NCBI GenBank assembly: GCA_963696875.1
Contig: CAVOLQ010000007.1
Location: 186,001-250,000, forward strand
Origin: Albibacterium sp963696875
GTDB taxonomy: Bacteria > Bacteroidota > Bacteroidia > Sphingobacteriales > Sphingobacteriaceae
DNA length: 64,000 nucleotides
Reading direction: 5' to 3'
Positions 8,052-17,447 of the stretch are shown piece after piece. Position 1 is the first letter of the stretch; each line of letters begins with the position of its first letter. Below the pieces are notes generated by a model. It made no database searches. It was not told the origin of the DNA and saw nothing but the letters and a program-made list of their open reading frames with translations. A program made the translations under genes and the position numbers.

Positions 8052-10484
8052 ATGTTAAAAAACATGCTTAAGATCACCCTGCGAAACCTGAACAAAAATA
8101 AACTGTTCACGTCACTAAATGGCATTGGACTAGCGGTTGGCTTAGCTGGATTCATGCTAATCGCGGCATACGTAATCGATGAACTGAGTTTCGACCGTTT
8201 TCATCAAAATGCCGATCGGATTGTACGTGTCGACGCCCATATCGGCCTCGGCGAGAGTAGTCTGGATATGGCTACGACAAGCGATATGATGGGCGGGGTA
8301 TTAAAAAATGATTACCCCGAGGTAGAAACATATACCCGTATATATGCCGCAACTGGTTCTAAATTGATCAAAAAGGGTGCGCATTGGATTAATGAATCTA
8401 GTGTAGCGCACGTGGATTCTACCTTCTTTCAGGTATTCTCTTTTGACGACTTAAAAGGAAACTTAAACTCCGCACTTAATGGCCCCAACAAAGTGGTGCT
8501 TTCCGCATCGGCTTCCAAACGGTATTTTAATACTACGAATGCGGTTGGAAAGATACTAGTGACCAATGACCAGGGAAATACCATGTATGAAGTAACGGCC
8601 GTTATCGAAGATATGCCTCGAAATTCACACTTCCGCTACGATTTCCTGTTTTCCATGGGTAATGCCCATTATGGTGATTGGGGCGAATTTCTATCCCATA
8701 ATTTCAATACTTATCTCCTTCTAAAGCCAGAAACAGATACCAAGCTACTGGAAGCAAGGTTGGAGCAATATGTAGTCAAGTATTGCTTGCCCGCAGCTCA
8801 GGGCGTGATGCAGATATCCAGCATGGAAGAGTTTCGAAATCAGGGTAATCGATTTTATTACGCACTTACGCCACTTACCAATATCCATCTGCATTCGAAT
8901 CTGAAAGGCGAGCTAGGGCCTAATGGTAATAACCAATATGTGTACATTTTTGGGGCAATATCACTATTTATCCTGCTGATTGCTTGTGTGAATTTTATGA
9001 ATCTATCCTTGGCGCGGTCTATTAATCGCGCGAAGGGCGTCAGCGTACGCAAGGTACTGGGTTCGTCAAGAGCTTCCTTAGTAGGACAGTTTCTGGTGGA
9101 ATCCGTCTTCTTATCGATATGCGCGACAGTTTTGGCGTTAATCCTTGTGCTTACTATTATCCCTCTGTTCAATACCGTTTCGGGAAAATCATTGATTTTT
9201 GCAGACATTGTGAACTGGAAGACGCTGCCATTGATCCTATTGCTTTCACTCGGGACGGGCCTTATTGCAGGTTATTATCCTGCGCTGGTGTTGTCTGCAG
9301 TCAAGCCCATAAAGGTTCTTAAATCACAGGCGGTCATAGCATCGGCGAAAAGCACCATGCGCAATGCGCTGGTGATTTTTCAGTTTTCGGCTTCCATTAT
9401 GCTGATTATTGGTACCTTGGTTGTCACCCAGCAGTTGCAGTTTATCCAGAGTAAGCAACTGGGCTACGATCGCGAAAATATTATACTTGTGGGTGACTAT
9501 TTCGCACTAGGCAGTCAAACAGAGGCATTCCGTGACGAGATGCTGAAATTATCCGGTGTAAAAATGGGTACGATTAGTGGCTTCTTGCCCATATCATCTT
9601 CGAATCGCAGTGATAACACGTATTCTCGTGGAGCAGTCATGTCCGGAACCAATTCAGTGTCCATGCAGAGCTGGCGAATAGACGACCAATATTTTCCCAC
9701 ATTTGGCTTAGAGTTGAAAGCCGGAAGAAACTTTGACCATACAAGGACTGCAGATTCCACGGCGGTAATTTTGAATGAGACTGCCGTTAGGAATTTGGGA
9801 TATACTGGCGATCCAGTTGGCGAAAAGCTTTATTTTACGTTGAATGGCGAGCCTGTAGCATATGACATTGTGGGCGTAGTCAAGGATTTCAATTTTGAAT
9901 CACTCCGCGATCCAGTAACGCCCTTGGGTTTTTTCTTTCGGCATCATCCCATTCAAGCAGCGTTTAAAGTGCAGGAGACCAATATCCCAACATTGATTGG
10001 GCAAATGGAGCAGTTGTGGAACAAGATGGCACCTGGATACCCGTTTTCTTACCGGTTTCTAGACGATGCGTTTGATGCCATGTATCACAGTGAACAGCGA
10101 ACAGGGCTCCTGAGCTTATGCTTTTCGGCAATGGCTATTATGATTGCCTGTCTGGGGCTTTTTGGCTTAGCTGCCTTTACCGCCGAACAGCGCACGAAAG
10201 AAATTGGCGTTCGCAAGGTGCTAGGTGCATCCGTATCCGGTATCGTACGGCTTCTCTCCAAAGATTTTATAAAGCTGGTGTTGTTTGCTTTGGTCATCGT
10301 CTCACCCATAGCCTGGTGGACGATGAACCAATGGTTACAAGATTTTGCCTATCACATTGATATCCAATGGCGGGTATTTGCTATGGCTGGTTTAGCTGCC
10401 GTACTGATCGCCTTGCTTACCGTAAGTTGGCAGGCAATCCGGGCGGCAGTTGCGAACCCCGTGGATAGTTTGAGGGATGAATGA
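8052..10484 (+). CDS. FtsX/MacB-type ABC permease 1
   Basis: 810 residues with two MacB_PCD plus FtsX modules in tandem. TM1 is at about 20-42, followed by a periplasmic domain. A three-helix FtsX block (about 290-425) has the cytoplasmic loop KGVSVRKVLGSS. TM5 (about 433-455) leads to a second periplasmic domain and a C-terminal FtsX block (from about 686) with KEIGVRKVLGAS. The end is ANPVDSLRDE. Such permeases transmit ATP hydrolysis to periplasmic domains and, with adaptor and TolC channel, drive export from the periplasm. It is the first permease after the adaptor and ATPase, so it is the best candidate partner. By eye its GC is near 50%, clearly above permeases 2-6, suggesting a separate origin. 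Substrate unknown. Confidence 0.93.
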   Translation: MLKNMLKITLRNLNKNKLFTSLNGIGLAVGLAGFMLIAAYVIDELSFDRFHQNADRIVRVDAHIGLGESSLDMATTSDMMGGVLKNDYPEVETYTRIYAATGSKLIKKGAHWINESSVAHVDSTFFQVFSFDDLKGNLNSALNGPNKVVLSASASKRYFNTTNAVGKILVTNDQGNTMYEVTAVIEDMPRNSHFRYDFLFSMGNAHYGDWGEFLSHNFNTYLLLKPETDTKLLEARLEQYVVKYCLPAAQGVMQISSMEEFRNQGNRFYYALTPLTNIHLHSNLKGELGPNGNNQYVYIFGAISLFILLIACVNFMNLSLARSINRAKGVSVRKVLGSSRASLVGQFLVESVFLSICATVLALILVLTIIPLFNTVSGKSLIFADIVNWKTLPLILLLSLGTGLIAGYYPALVLSAVKPIKVLKSQAVIASAKSTMRNALVIFQFSASIMLIIGTLVVTQQLQFIQSKQLGYDRENIILVGDYFALGSQTEAFRDEMLKLSGVKMGTISGFLPISSSNRSDNTYSRGAVMSGTNSVSMQSWRIDDQYFPTFGLELKAGRNFDHTRTADSTAVILNETAVRNLGYTGDPVGEKLYFTLNGEPVAYDIVGVVKDFNFESLRDPVTPLGFFFRHHPIQAAFKVQETNIPTLIGQMEQLWNKMAPGYPFSYRFLDDAFDAMYHSEQRTGLLSLCFSAMAIMIACLGLFGLAAFTAEQRTKEIGVRKVLGASVSGIVRLLSKDFIKLVLFALVIVSPIAWWTMNQWLQDFAYHIDIQWRVFAMAGLAAVLIALLTVSWQAIRAAVANPVDSLRDE

Positions 10485-10494
10485 GGGTAGGTCG

Positions 10495-11352
10495 CTATTT
10501 CTCGTGCTTTTTCATTAGATCCCGCATCTGACCAAGTTTCTTATTCACCTTATTCGGCATCGGCGTGGGCATTTGATGAATGGGAATAAAATGTTCATCA
10601 GCACTCTTGTCTATCATTTTATCAGTAACATGAAATGCTTCCATGATGCCAGATGATGTATATTCGGGACTGACTATTGATGTTTGGTTGCCCATCCAAC
10701 CCTGTTTGGAATAATGTAAGGAGAGGATCACAAAGAGAAAAGAGCCTTCAGGTAAGTTTTTGTCCGACAGCCAGTTCAACTCTGTAGCTTTACCTCTAGG
10801 TATGGGGAATTCAACATAATCGATCAATTGTATCACTTCTTTTCTGAAGTTAAAAGAAATGCTGGTTACTTTTATCATGGCATCAACCTCCTTTTCCTTG
10901 TCAAGCATGGAGAGGTCTTTTTCGGGATTATCCAGATTCAGGCTAAATCTGATTTCACCGGTGTCTGCTACTTCCAGAGTAGGATGCTTTTTCAAGGTCT
11001 TTTCAAAAGGTGCATTGATGTTCAGTTCAAATCCATTGAAAGCCTTTAGATTGGCATCATGTAAATCACGCTCACCAATAGTTTTCTCGGTTTGATGTAG
11101 ACAGTTCCGAACCGTCCCCGTTAGCCTATACATAATTTTGCTGTCCACACAATCAACTGTAGATGCAAATACTTGTCGCATAATAGAGGCGAGATTGCTG
11201 GCCATACCAAATTCATGGCCGTTTAGCTGATTTACAAGTGCTTGTTCAAATTTTCGAGGGACACTTTGGACAATCCGAACCCCTTCACTGCTTCTATAAA
11301 CCACGGGACCAACTTTCCCACGCAAATATCCTTTATTATTCTGAGTCGCCAT
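10495..11352 (-). CDS. Hypothetical protein, DUF6266-like N-terminus
   Basis: 285 residues, soluble, no signal peptide or membrane helix. The opening NNKGYLRGKVGPVVYRSSEG resembles the GxxGKVGxxV start of small Bacteroidota DUF6266 proteins, though this protein is longer; I hold that link loosely. The middle is predicted beta-rich and the tail is basic and helical (KVNKKLGQMRDLMKKHEK). GGAAGAG lies just upstream of the ATG at 11352. It sits convergent to permease 1 with a 10-bp gap and separates it from the five-permease array, so it breaks the operon. No function can be assigned. Confidence 0.7.
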   Translation of the reverse strand: MATQNNKGYLRGKVGPVVYRSSEGVRIVQSVPRKFEQALVNQLNGHEFGMASNLASIMRQVFASTVDCVDSKIMYRLTGTVRNCLHQTEKTIGERDLHDANLKAFNGFELNINAPFEKTLKKHPTLEVADTGEIRFSLNLDNPEKDLSMLDKEKEVDAMIKVTSISFNFRKEVIQLIDYVEFPIPRGKATELNWLSDKNLPEGSFLFVILSLHYSKQGWMGNQTSIVSPEYTSSGIMEAFHVTDKMIDKSADEHFIPIHQMPTPMPNKVNKKLGQMRDLMKKHEK

Positions 11353-11430
11353 ATCTCTTCCTTTTAGTATCTATCAATAAATCAACAATATAAGTATATT
11401 TTCGCGATAATTCAAATATGGATGCATAGT

Positions 11431-11495
11431 GAAGGCGTATAATGTATCAAAAATACGCCGTCAGTACGCCAGCACTACGCGCGCACTACGCCTTC
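11431..11495. repeat. GC-rich TACGCC direct and inverted repeats
   Basis: GAAGGCGTA (11431) and TACGCCTTC (11487-11495) are inverted. Between them TACGC(C) recurs at 11454, 11465, 11476 and 11487, an 11-bp step, mostly followed by AGCAC or GCGCAC. The stretch stands out in AT-rich surroundings. It lies upstream of the gene ending at 10495 and of the operators at 11546; its role is unknown. Confidence 0.6.
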
Positions 11496-11545
11496 ACCTT
11501 CACTTCGACCATACCGCGCCCTCTCGTCAGGCTCACCAGTAGACA

Positions 11546-11584
11546 ACTGTCCGTATCCGAACACGTCATGTTCAGTTTCGTACA
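11546..11584. promoter_or_regulatory. Operator pair upstream of the five-permease array
   Basis: Sites ACTGTCCG-TATC-CGAACACG (11546-11565) and TGTTCA-GTTT-CGTACA (11569-11584) have centres 11555.5 and 11576.5, 21 bp apart. The second is centred 62.5 bp before the TGGC at 11638. The first site shares ACTGTCCG and CGAACA with the site at 4801. Candidate binding sites for the NtrC-type regulator. Confidence 0.72.
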
Positions 11585-11637
11585 AATAAATTATCTACTA
11601 TGATAGTTTCCCTTTGATTATCAGTGTGTTGTTGTAT

Positions 11638-11652
11638 TGGCTAGTTTTGTGG
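11638..11652 (+). promoter_or_regulatory. Candidate sigma54-type promoter of the permease array
   Basis: TGGC at 11638 gives a -24-like GG, and TTGTGG lies near the -12 position but without the GC. Judged alone it is weak; its distance from the operators (62.5 bp) equals that at two other promoters. It would give a leader of about 270 nt before the ATG at 11933, containing repeats at 11700-11735 (TGTCATCCTGA type) and 11833-11868 (GGAGCTGAACGCTGATTGCT). Confidence 0.4.
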
Positions 11653-11699
11653 TATCGTCAAAGTGAATAGATGATTGTAGTTGTCGACTTTTCCCCTGC

Positions 11700-11932
11700 T
11701 GTCATCCTGAATAGAGTGTAGCGGAACTGAGGATCTGTTTGTTAGATGCAGTGAATTAGAGATGTTTCCACTGCGGTAAAATAGGACAGTGGGTGAGCGG
11801 TCGACATGATGGTGAAAATATAAGATGAAGATGAAAGGAGCTGAACGCTGATTGCTGACAGCTGATTACAATAAATATTTAATAACAAAGGCGTCTGCCC
11901 TAAAAGCTAAAGCCTAATACCTCATAGCTATA
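11700..11932. repeat. Repeat-bearing leader before permease 2
   Basis: TGTCATCCTGA...GAGGATCTG (11700-11735) is a single copy of the TGTCATCC...GGATC family. GAAAGGAGCTGAACGCTGAT (from 11833) and a CTAAAGCCTAATACCTCATA run (from about 11907) precede the ATG at 11933. No gene is seen in 11353-11932 apart from these repeats and the operators. Confidence 0.65.
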
Positions 11933-14380
11933 ATGATACGAAATTATATAAAAATTGCCTGGCGAAATGTATTAAAGTACAAAATGTACTCAGCCATTAA
12001 AATTGGAGGTTTTGCATTTAGTATTGCGGCCTGTATATTAATTGCACTCTTTATCAATAATGAACTCAGTTTTGATCGAGATTATCCTGATGACGAGCGT
12101 ATTTATCGAATTATAGGTGTTGGGAATGATCAAGGAGTTACAATAAAAGGTACATCTTTCCCGGCTCCGATGACAAGGGCAATAATGGAAGATTTCCCTG
12201 AAGTAGAATCGGCAGGTCGTTTAATGCCAAATTCTCTTTTCTATGGAGCGGGCAGCAATCAATTGATGACTTCTACAAGTAATGAAAGTGTTTATGAGGA
12301 AGGCTTTACTTATTTTGATCAGGAACTCTTGGATATCTTGCAAGTCCCGATGATTTATGGTAACAGAGAACGGGCATTGGTTGAACCCATGAGCATCGTT
12401 ATTTCAGAAAAGAAAGCACAGAAATACTTCCCCGATCAAAATCCTGTAGGCCAAATTGTTTACCTTAATAATGACAAAACCAAGCCATACACAATTAAAG
12501 GAGTAATGGCCGACTTTCCTGCAACTTCTCATCTTTATGCCTATGATTTTTTATTAACTATTTCTGGCGTCATTTTTTATAACGGGGAACAAGACAACTG
12601 GGGTCCAAGCAATTATGTGAGCTATGTGAAACTTCGACATGGAACAAACTATAAAGAGTTTGAGAAAAAATTGACCACTCAAATTGTAGGAAAGTATCTC
12701 GTTCCTAATGCAATTAGTTCTGGAAATATGGGTGCAGCAGGATTTTATAAGTCTGCTAGTTTACTTTTACAACCTATTCAAGATATTCACCTTCTTTCTT
12801 ATGATATCCAAGATTATGATACTGACAAGCGAGGAGATATTCGCTTTGTTTGGTTGTTTGGCGGCATCGTTGGTTTTATCCTCTTGATTGCATGCATTAA
12901 CTTTGTGAATCTTTCTACAGCAAAGTCTGCCAATAGAGCGAAAGAGGTTGGTTTGCGAAAGGTCATAGGGTCACATCGCAGTGCGTTAATAACCCAATTT
13001 CTTACTGAATCTATGCTCTATAGTTTCCTTTCTTTTATCTTGGGAGTACTGATTGCTTGGTTAGCCTTACCCTTATTTAATTCCCTCTCTGGAAAGCTAT
13101 TGAGCTTTCCTTGGTCTAATGGTGTATTCTTCATTGCGATATTCGGATCGTCTTTATTAATTGGCTTATTGGCGGGTTTGTATCCTGCATTTTATCTTTC
13201 TGGTTTTAAGCCCATTCAGGTGTTGAAGGGACAGGTGAGCAGAGGTAGTAAGAATCCGGTATTAAGAAGTGGGTTAGTTGTGTTTCAATTTACAACATCT
13301 ATTATACTCATCATCGGAACCCTGATCATTAATAGCCAAATGAAATTTATTCTGAATAAGAAAATTGGCTACGACAAAGATCAGGTAATGGTTATTCAAG
13401 GTACAAGTACGCTTGGTGAAAAAATCACCACATTCAAAGAAGAACTTCAGCAACTCCCTCAAGTAGCAAGCGTTTCCGTTGGCGATTATTTACCCGTTCG
13501 TATTTCCGGTGTCAAAAGAAATGGGAATCCGTTCTGGAAAGCAGGGAAGTCAAAAGAAGATGCCGCAGTGTCTGGACAGATGTGGGAAACAGATGTGGAT
13601 TTTGTGAAGACATTAGGGATGGAGCTAGTTGAAGGGAGAGGTTTTTCCCGGGAATTAGCAACAGACTCCCAAGCGGTTATCATTAATGAGGCGATGGTCA
13701 AATCCTTAAATCTTAAAAAACCAATTGGTGCTCGCATTACTAATGGTCAGAATTTTACAGTCATCGGTGTGGTGAAGGACTTTAATTTTGAATCTTTAAA
13801 AGGGAATATTATTCCTTTATGCATGACACTTAGCAATAGCCCTTCTATGGTTTCTGTTAAAATTAATGCAGCAAATGGGATGGCCAGTGCAATTAAAGAG
13901 ATTTCAGCCTTATGGAAAGAACTTTCTCCTACCCAAGCTATACGATTTTCTTTTCTCGATGAGAGCTATGCAAGTATGTATGAAGGAGTTCAGCGTATGG
14001 GTTATATATTTAGTTGTTTTGCAGTCTTAGCCATTGTTATTGCTTGTTTAGGGTTGTTTGGTTTAGCCGCTTTTACTACTGAACAACGTGCCAAAGAAAT
14101 GGGTATTCGAAAGGTTCTTGGAGCAAGTGTGAATAGTATTGTTCAATTACTTTCTAAAGATTTTGTCAAATTGGTATTGATTTCCATCTTAATCGCATCC
14201 CCAATTGCTTGGTGGGTGATGAATAAGTGGTTACAAGATTTTGCTTATCGAATTGATATTGAATGGTGGATGTTTGCATTATCAGGCTTAATGGCTTTAG
14301 TCATCGCTTTGTTAACGGTAAGCTTCCAGGCGGTGAAAGCTGCGGTTGCGAATCCGGTGGATAGTTTGAGGGATGAGTAG
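11933..14380 (+). CDS. FtsX/MacB-type ABC permease 2
   Basis: 815 residues, same eight-helix double-module plan: TM1 near residues 20-42 (GGFAFSIAACILIALFINN), first FtsX block from about 304 with KEVGLRKVIGSH, TM5 near 448, last FtsX block from about 689 with KEMGIRKVLGAS, end ANPVDSLRDE. It heads a run of five permeases on one strand and is the only one of them with operator sites upstream, so the array 11933-24950 may be one transcript. AT-rich by eye, unlike permease 1. Its 3' end and downstream spacer are nearly identical to those of permease 3, a sign of duplication or gene conversion. No ATPase is encoded in the array. Confidence 0.93.
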   Translation: MIRNYIKIAWRNVLKYKMYSAIKIGGFAFSIAACILIALFINNELSFDRDYPDDERIYRIIGVGNDQGVTIKGTSFPAPMTRAIMEDFPEVESAGRLMPNSLFYGAGSNQLMTSTSNESVYEEGFTYFDQELLDILQVPMIYGNRERALVEPMSIVISEKKAQKYFPDQNPVGQIVYLNNDKTKPYTIKGVMADFPATSHLYAYDFLLTISGVIFYNGEQDNWGPSNYVSYVKLRHGTNYKEFEKKLTTQIVGKYLVPNAISSGNMGAAGFYKSASLLLQPIQDIHLLSYDIQDYDTDKRGDIRFVWLFGGIVGFILLIACINFVNLSTAKSANRAKEVGLRKVIGSHRSALITQFLTESMLYSFLSFILGVLIAWLALPLFNSLSGKLLSFPWSNGVFFIAIFGSSLLIGLLAGLYPAFYLSGFKPIQVLKGQVSRGSKNPVLRSGLVVFQFTTSIILIIGTLIINSQMKFILNKKIGYDKDQVMVIQGTSTLGEKITTFKEELQQLPQVASVSVGDYLPVRISGVKRNGNPFWKAGKSKEDAAVSGQMWETDVDFVKTLGMELVEGRGFSRELATDSQAVIINEAMVKSLNLKKPIGARITNGQNFTVIGVVKDFNFESLKGNIIPLCMTLSNSPSMVSVKINAANGMASAIKEISALWKELSPTQAIRFSFLDESYASMYEGVQRMGYIFSCFAVLAIVIACLGLFGLAAFTTEQRAKEMGIRKVLGASVNSIVQLLSKDFVKLVLISILIASPIAWWVMNKWLQDFAYRIDIEWWMFALSGLMALVIALLTVSFQAVKAAVANPVDSLRDE

Positions 14381-14763
14381 GAGAGGTGTTAGGTATTGGG
14401 TTTTAGGTAATAGATGTGGTTGTCAGCTATAAGCCGTCAGCTAGCAGGTTTAATTTGAGTAAAAATAAATATATCTAAATGTCAGCTTTGAGCCTCAGCT
14501 ATCAGGTTAATTTGAGTAAAGAATAAATGTATTGAAATACGAAAGGAAAGATTGTTGATAATTGATTGCTTGACTTACGAAATTTTGTTGGCCCTGCGTG
14601 GGTGGTGAATTTCGTCAGTCTTTATAGGATTTATTTGATTAGGGAGACGGGCGGAGTCCCCCACGCACAAGGCCTACGGAGACTTACGCAAGTCACTCAG
14701 CATGACAAAAAAGTAAGAATGGAAACTGAAGGCTGATTACTGACAGCTGAAGACTAAATAAGT
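14381..14763. repeat. Duplicated spacer between permeases 2 and 3
   Basis: It begins GAGAGGTGTTAGGTATTGGG and holds two CAGCT...TTTAATTTGAGTAAA units, the REP-like hairpin copy B (arms 14572-14584 and 14608-14620, one mismatch in 13), a GCATGACA fragment and an ACTGAAGGCTGATTACTGAC unit (14726-). Most of it recurs at 17140-17447. No gene is present. Confidence 0.8.
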
Positions 14764-17139
14764 ATGTTAAAAAACTATTTTAAAATCGCATGGCGGAATC
14801 TTGGTAAGAATAAGATTTATTCAGCTATCAACATTGTTGGCTTGGCTGTTGGTATGGCCGTTGCCATACTCATCAGTTTATGGATAAAGGATGAAGTCTC
14901 TTTTAACAAGGATTTTCAAAACTATAACCATATCGTAAAGGTTATTCACAATTCCTTCAATGGAAAAGACATCTCTACAACGACTAGCGCGCCGATACCT
15001 TTAGCTCTTGAATTGCGGGAAAACTATGCAACTGATTTTACAAGGCTTGCTTTAACTAAGTACAGCGGCTCCCATATTTTTGCGATTGATGACAAGAAGT
15101 TAAGCCGTAATGGATTGTATGCGGAACCAGAATTTGCGGAAATACTTTCCTTACATATGGTTCAGGGATCGCTTAAAGGCTTACAAGACCCCTCATCGAT
15201 CATGATTAGCCAATCCATGGCTGAAGCCGTTTTTGGGGATCAAGACCCTATTAATAAAATGCTTAAGATTGATAATAAGGACTATGTAAAAGTAAGTGGG
15301 GTTTATGAAGATTTTGCCAATAATACTGATTTTAAAGAAGTTGACTTTCTATTGTCATGGTCCTACCTAGTCTCCACAACAAGTTGGATAAGGGATGCTT
15401 ATAATTATTGGGATGATAATTCGTTTTTTATCTATGCGCAGATAGCCGAGAATAAAGATATCGCTGAGGTTTCGGCGAAGGTAAAGAATGTTTTAGTGGG
15501 CAAGCCGGGTCGGTTCGATAAGCCGGAAGTGATCTTACAACCCATGTCTAGATGGCATTTGTACAGTGAATTTAAGCAAGGGGTTAATACTGGAGGCGCT
15601 ATTCAGTATGTGTGGATGTTCGGCCTCATCGGCTTATTCGTTTTGTTATTAGCCTGCATTAATTTTATGAACTTAAGTACCGCACGTTCACAAAAAAGGG
15701 CCAAGGAAGTAGGGATACGAAAATCACTAGGTTCGGCACGAGAGCAACTCACTGTACAGTTTTTAAGTGAATCGATTTTAATCGCAGGTTTGGCGTTAGT
15801 GTTATCTATCTTTTTGGTATGGCTTGCTTTACCCGGCTTTAATAATTTGGCGAATAAAGACATTCAGTTCCCTTGGATAAATCTAGAATTCTGGGCAATA
15901 ATTATTGGCTTTATGATTATTACAGGACTGATATCGGGCAGTTATCCTGCCTTATATCTTTCTTCTTTTAACCCCACAAGTGTATTGAAAGGTACGTTTA
16001 AGGCTGGCCGTTTCGCTGCCGTCCCACGTAAGGTATTGGTTGTTTTTCAATTTACAGTATCCGTTTCCCTTATTATTGGCACCGTGATTATCTTTCAACA
16101 AATACAATACGCTAAAAATCGGCCTATAGGTTATGATCGTGACGGGTTAATTACCATTCATAAGAATACACCAGACCTTTATGGGAAATATGATGTCTTA
16201 AGGAATGAATTGATAAATTCAGGTGCCGCAGTTAATATGGCTGAATCTATAAGTCCGGCCACAGAGGTGTATTTGCGTTCGATGACTTTCGACTGGCCAG
16301 GTAAAAATCCTGATATCGATCCAGGCTTCAATGCTTCTTGGGTAACGCACGACTATGGGAAAACAGTAGGCTGGCAATTTGTAAATGGTCGTGATTTTTC
16401 ACGCGATTTTCCGACCGATACCAGCGCCGTGGTTATCAATGAAGCAGCGGCAAGGTATATGGATCTTGAAGATCCGCTGAATGCAACCATAAAATTCCAT
16501 GGCGATAATTTTCACATTGTAGGGGTTATTAAAGATGTGGTCATGGAATCTCCATTTGCAGAGGTAGTTCCCATCATATTTATGATTAATTATAATAACG
16601 TAGGGGTTATTACGATAAAGACCAATCCTGAAATGAGTATGAGTGAGTCCCTTGTAAAGATAGAAACGATCTTTAAAGGATACAATCCTGCTTCTCCCTT
16701 TGTATACAGTTTTGTTGATGATGACTATGCAAAGAAATTTGATGCAGAGCAACGAATTGGCAGCTTGGCAACTTTCTTTGCAGTATTTGCTGTCTTTATC
16801 AGCTGTTTGGGCATTTTTGGATTGGCTTCTTTTATGGCAGAACAGCGGATTAAAGAAATTGGTGTTCGAAAAGTTTTGGGTGCAACGGTTTTAAATCTTT
16901 GGGGTTTGCTGTCCAAAGATTTCATCGTTCTTGTTTTGGTTTCCATCTTAATCGCTATACCAGCTTCTTGGTATTTTATGCATAATTGGTTGCAAGCTTA
17001 TGAATACAGAACTGGGATTTCGTTATGGATTTTCGTTGCTACGACAATTGGGGTGATTACTATTACGCTGGTTACCGTAAGCTTCCAGGCGGTGAAAGCT
17101 GCGGTTGCGAATCCGGTCGATAGTTTGAGGGATGAGTAG
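14764..17139 (+). CDS. FtsX/MacB-type ABC permease 3
   Basis: 791 residues. TM1 lies near 20-42 (NIVGLAVGMAVAILISLWIK), the first FtsX block starts at about 282 with KEVGIRKSLGSA, TM5 is near 424 and the last FtsX block starts at about 668 with KEIGVRKVLGAT, ending ANPVDSLRDE. Its body is divergent from its neighbours, but the last roughly 55 nt of the gene and the first 70 nt beyond it match permease 2 almost base for base. It keeps all expected membrane segments, so it appears functional. Part of the five-gene array; periplasmic domains, which would touch substrate or adaptor, are the most variable parts. Confidence 0.92.
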   Translation: MLKNYFKIAWRNLGKNKIYSAINIVGLAVGMAVAILISLWIKDEVSFNKDFQNYNHIVKVIHNSFNGKDISTTTSAPIPLALELRENYATDFTRLALTKYSGSHIFAIDDKKLSRNGLYAEPEFAEILSLHMVQGSLKGLQDPSSIMISQSMAEAVFGDQDPINKMLKIDNKDYVKVSGVYEDFANNTDFKEVDFLLSWSYLVSTTSWIRDAYNYWDDNSFFIYAQIAENKDIAEVSAKVKNVLVGKPGRFDKPEVILQPMSRWHLYSEFKQGVNTGGAIQYVWMFGLIGLFVLLLACINFMNLSTARSQKRAKEVGIRKSLGSAREQLTVQFLSESILIAGLALVLSIFLVWLALPGFNNLANKDIQFPWINLEFWAIIIGFMIITGLISGSYPALYLSSFNPTSVLKGTFKAGRFAAVPRKVLVVFQFTVSVSLIIGTVIIFQQIQYAKNRPIGYDRDGLITIHKNTPDLYGKYDVLRNELINSGAAVNMAESISPATEVYLRSMTFDWPGKNPDIDPGFNASWVTHDYGKTVGWQFVNGRDFSRDFPTDTSAVVINEAAARYMDLEDPLNATIKFHGDNFHIVGVIKDVVMESPFAEVVPIIFMINYNNVGVITIKTNPEMSMSESLVKIETIFKGYNPASPFVYSFVDDDYAKKFDAEQRIGSLATFFAVFAVFISCLGIFGLASFMAEQRIKEIGVRKVLGATVLNLWGLLSKDFIVLVLVSILIAIPASWYFMHNWLQAYEYRTGISLWIFVATTIGVITITLVTVSFQAVKAAVANPVDSLRDE

Positions 17140-17447
17140 GAGAGGTGTTAGGTATTGGGTTTTAGGTAATAGATGTGGCTTTCAGCTTTGAGCCGTCAGC
17201 TATCAGCTTTAATTTGAGTAAGGAATAAATGTATTGAAATACGAAAGTAAAGATTGTTGATAATTGAATGCTTGACTTACGAAATTTTGTTGGCCTTCGG
17301 TGGGGAGTTTCGTCAGTCTTTATCGGATTTATTTGATTAGAAGGACTGGCGGAGTCAACCACGGAAAAGGCCTACGGAGACTTCAAATCACAGTTAATAC
17401 TTAATGGAAACTGAAGGCTAATTGCTGACAACAGAAAGTTTAAAATT
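17140..17447. repeat. Duplicated spacer between permeases 3 and 4
   Basis: Near copy of the 14381-14763 spacer with internal deletions: GAGAGGTGTTAGGTATTGGG, a CAGCTTTAATTTGAGTAA unit, the REP-like hairpin copy C (17274-17286 and 17306-17318), and ACTGAAGGCTAATTGCTGAC (from 17410) before the next ATG. No gene is present. Confidence 0.8.
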
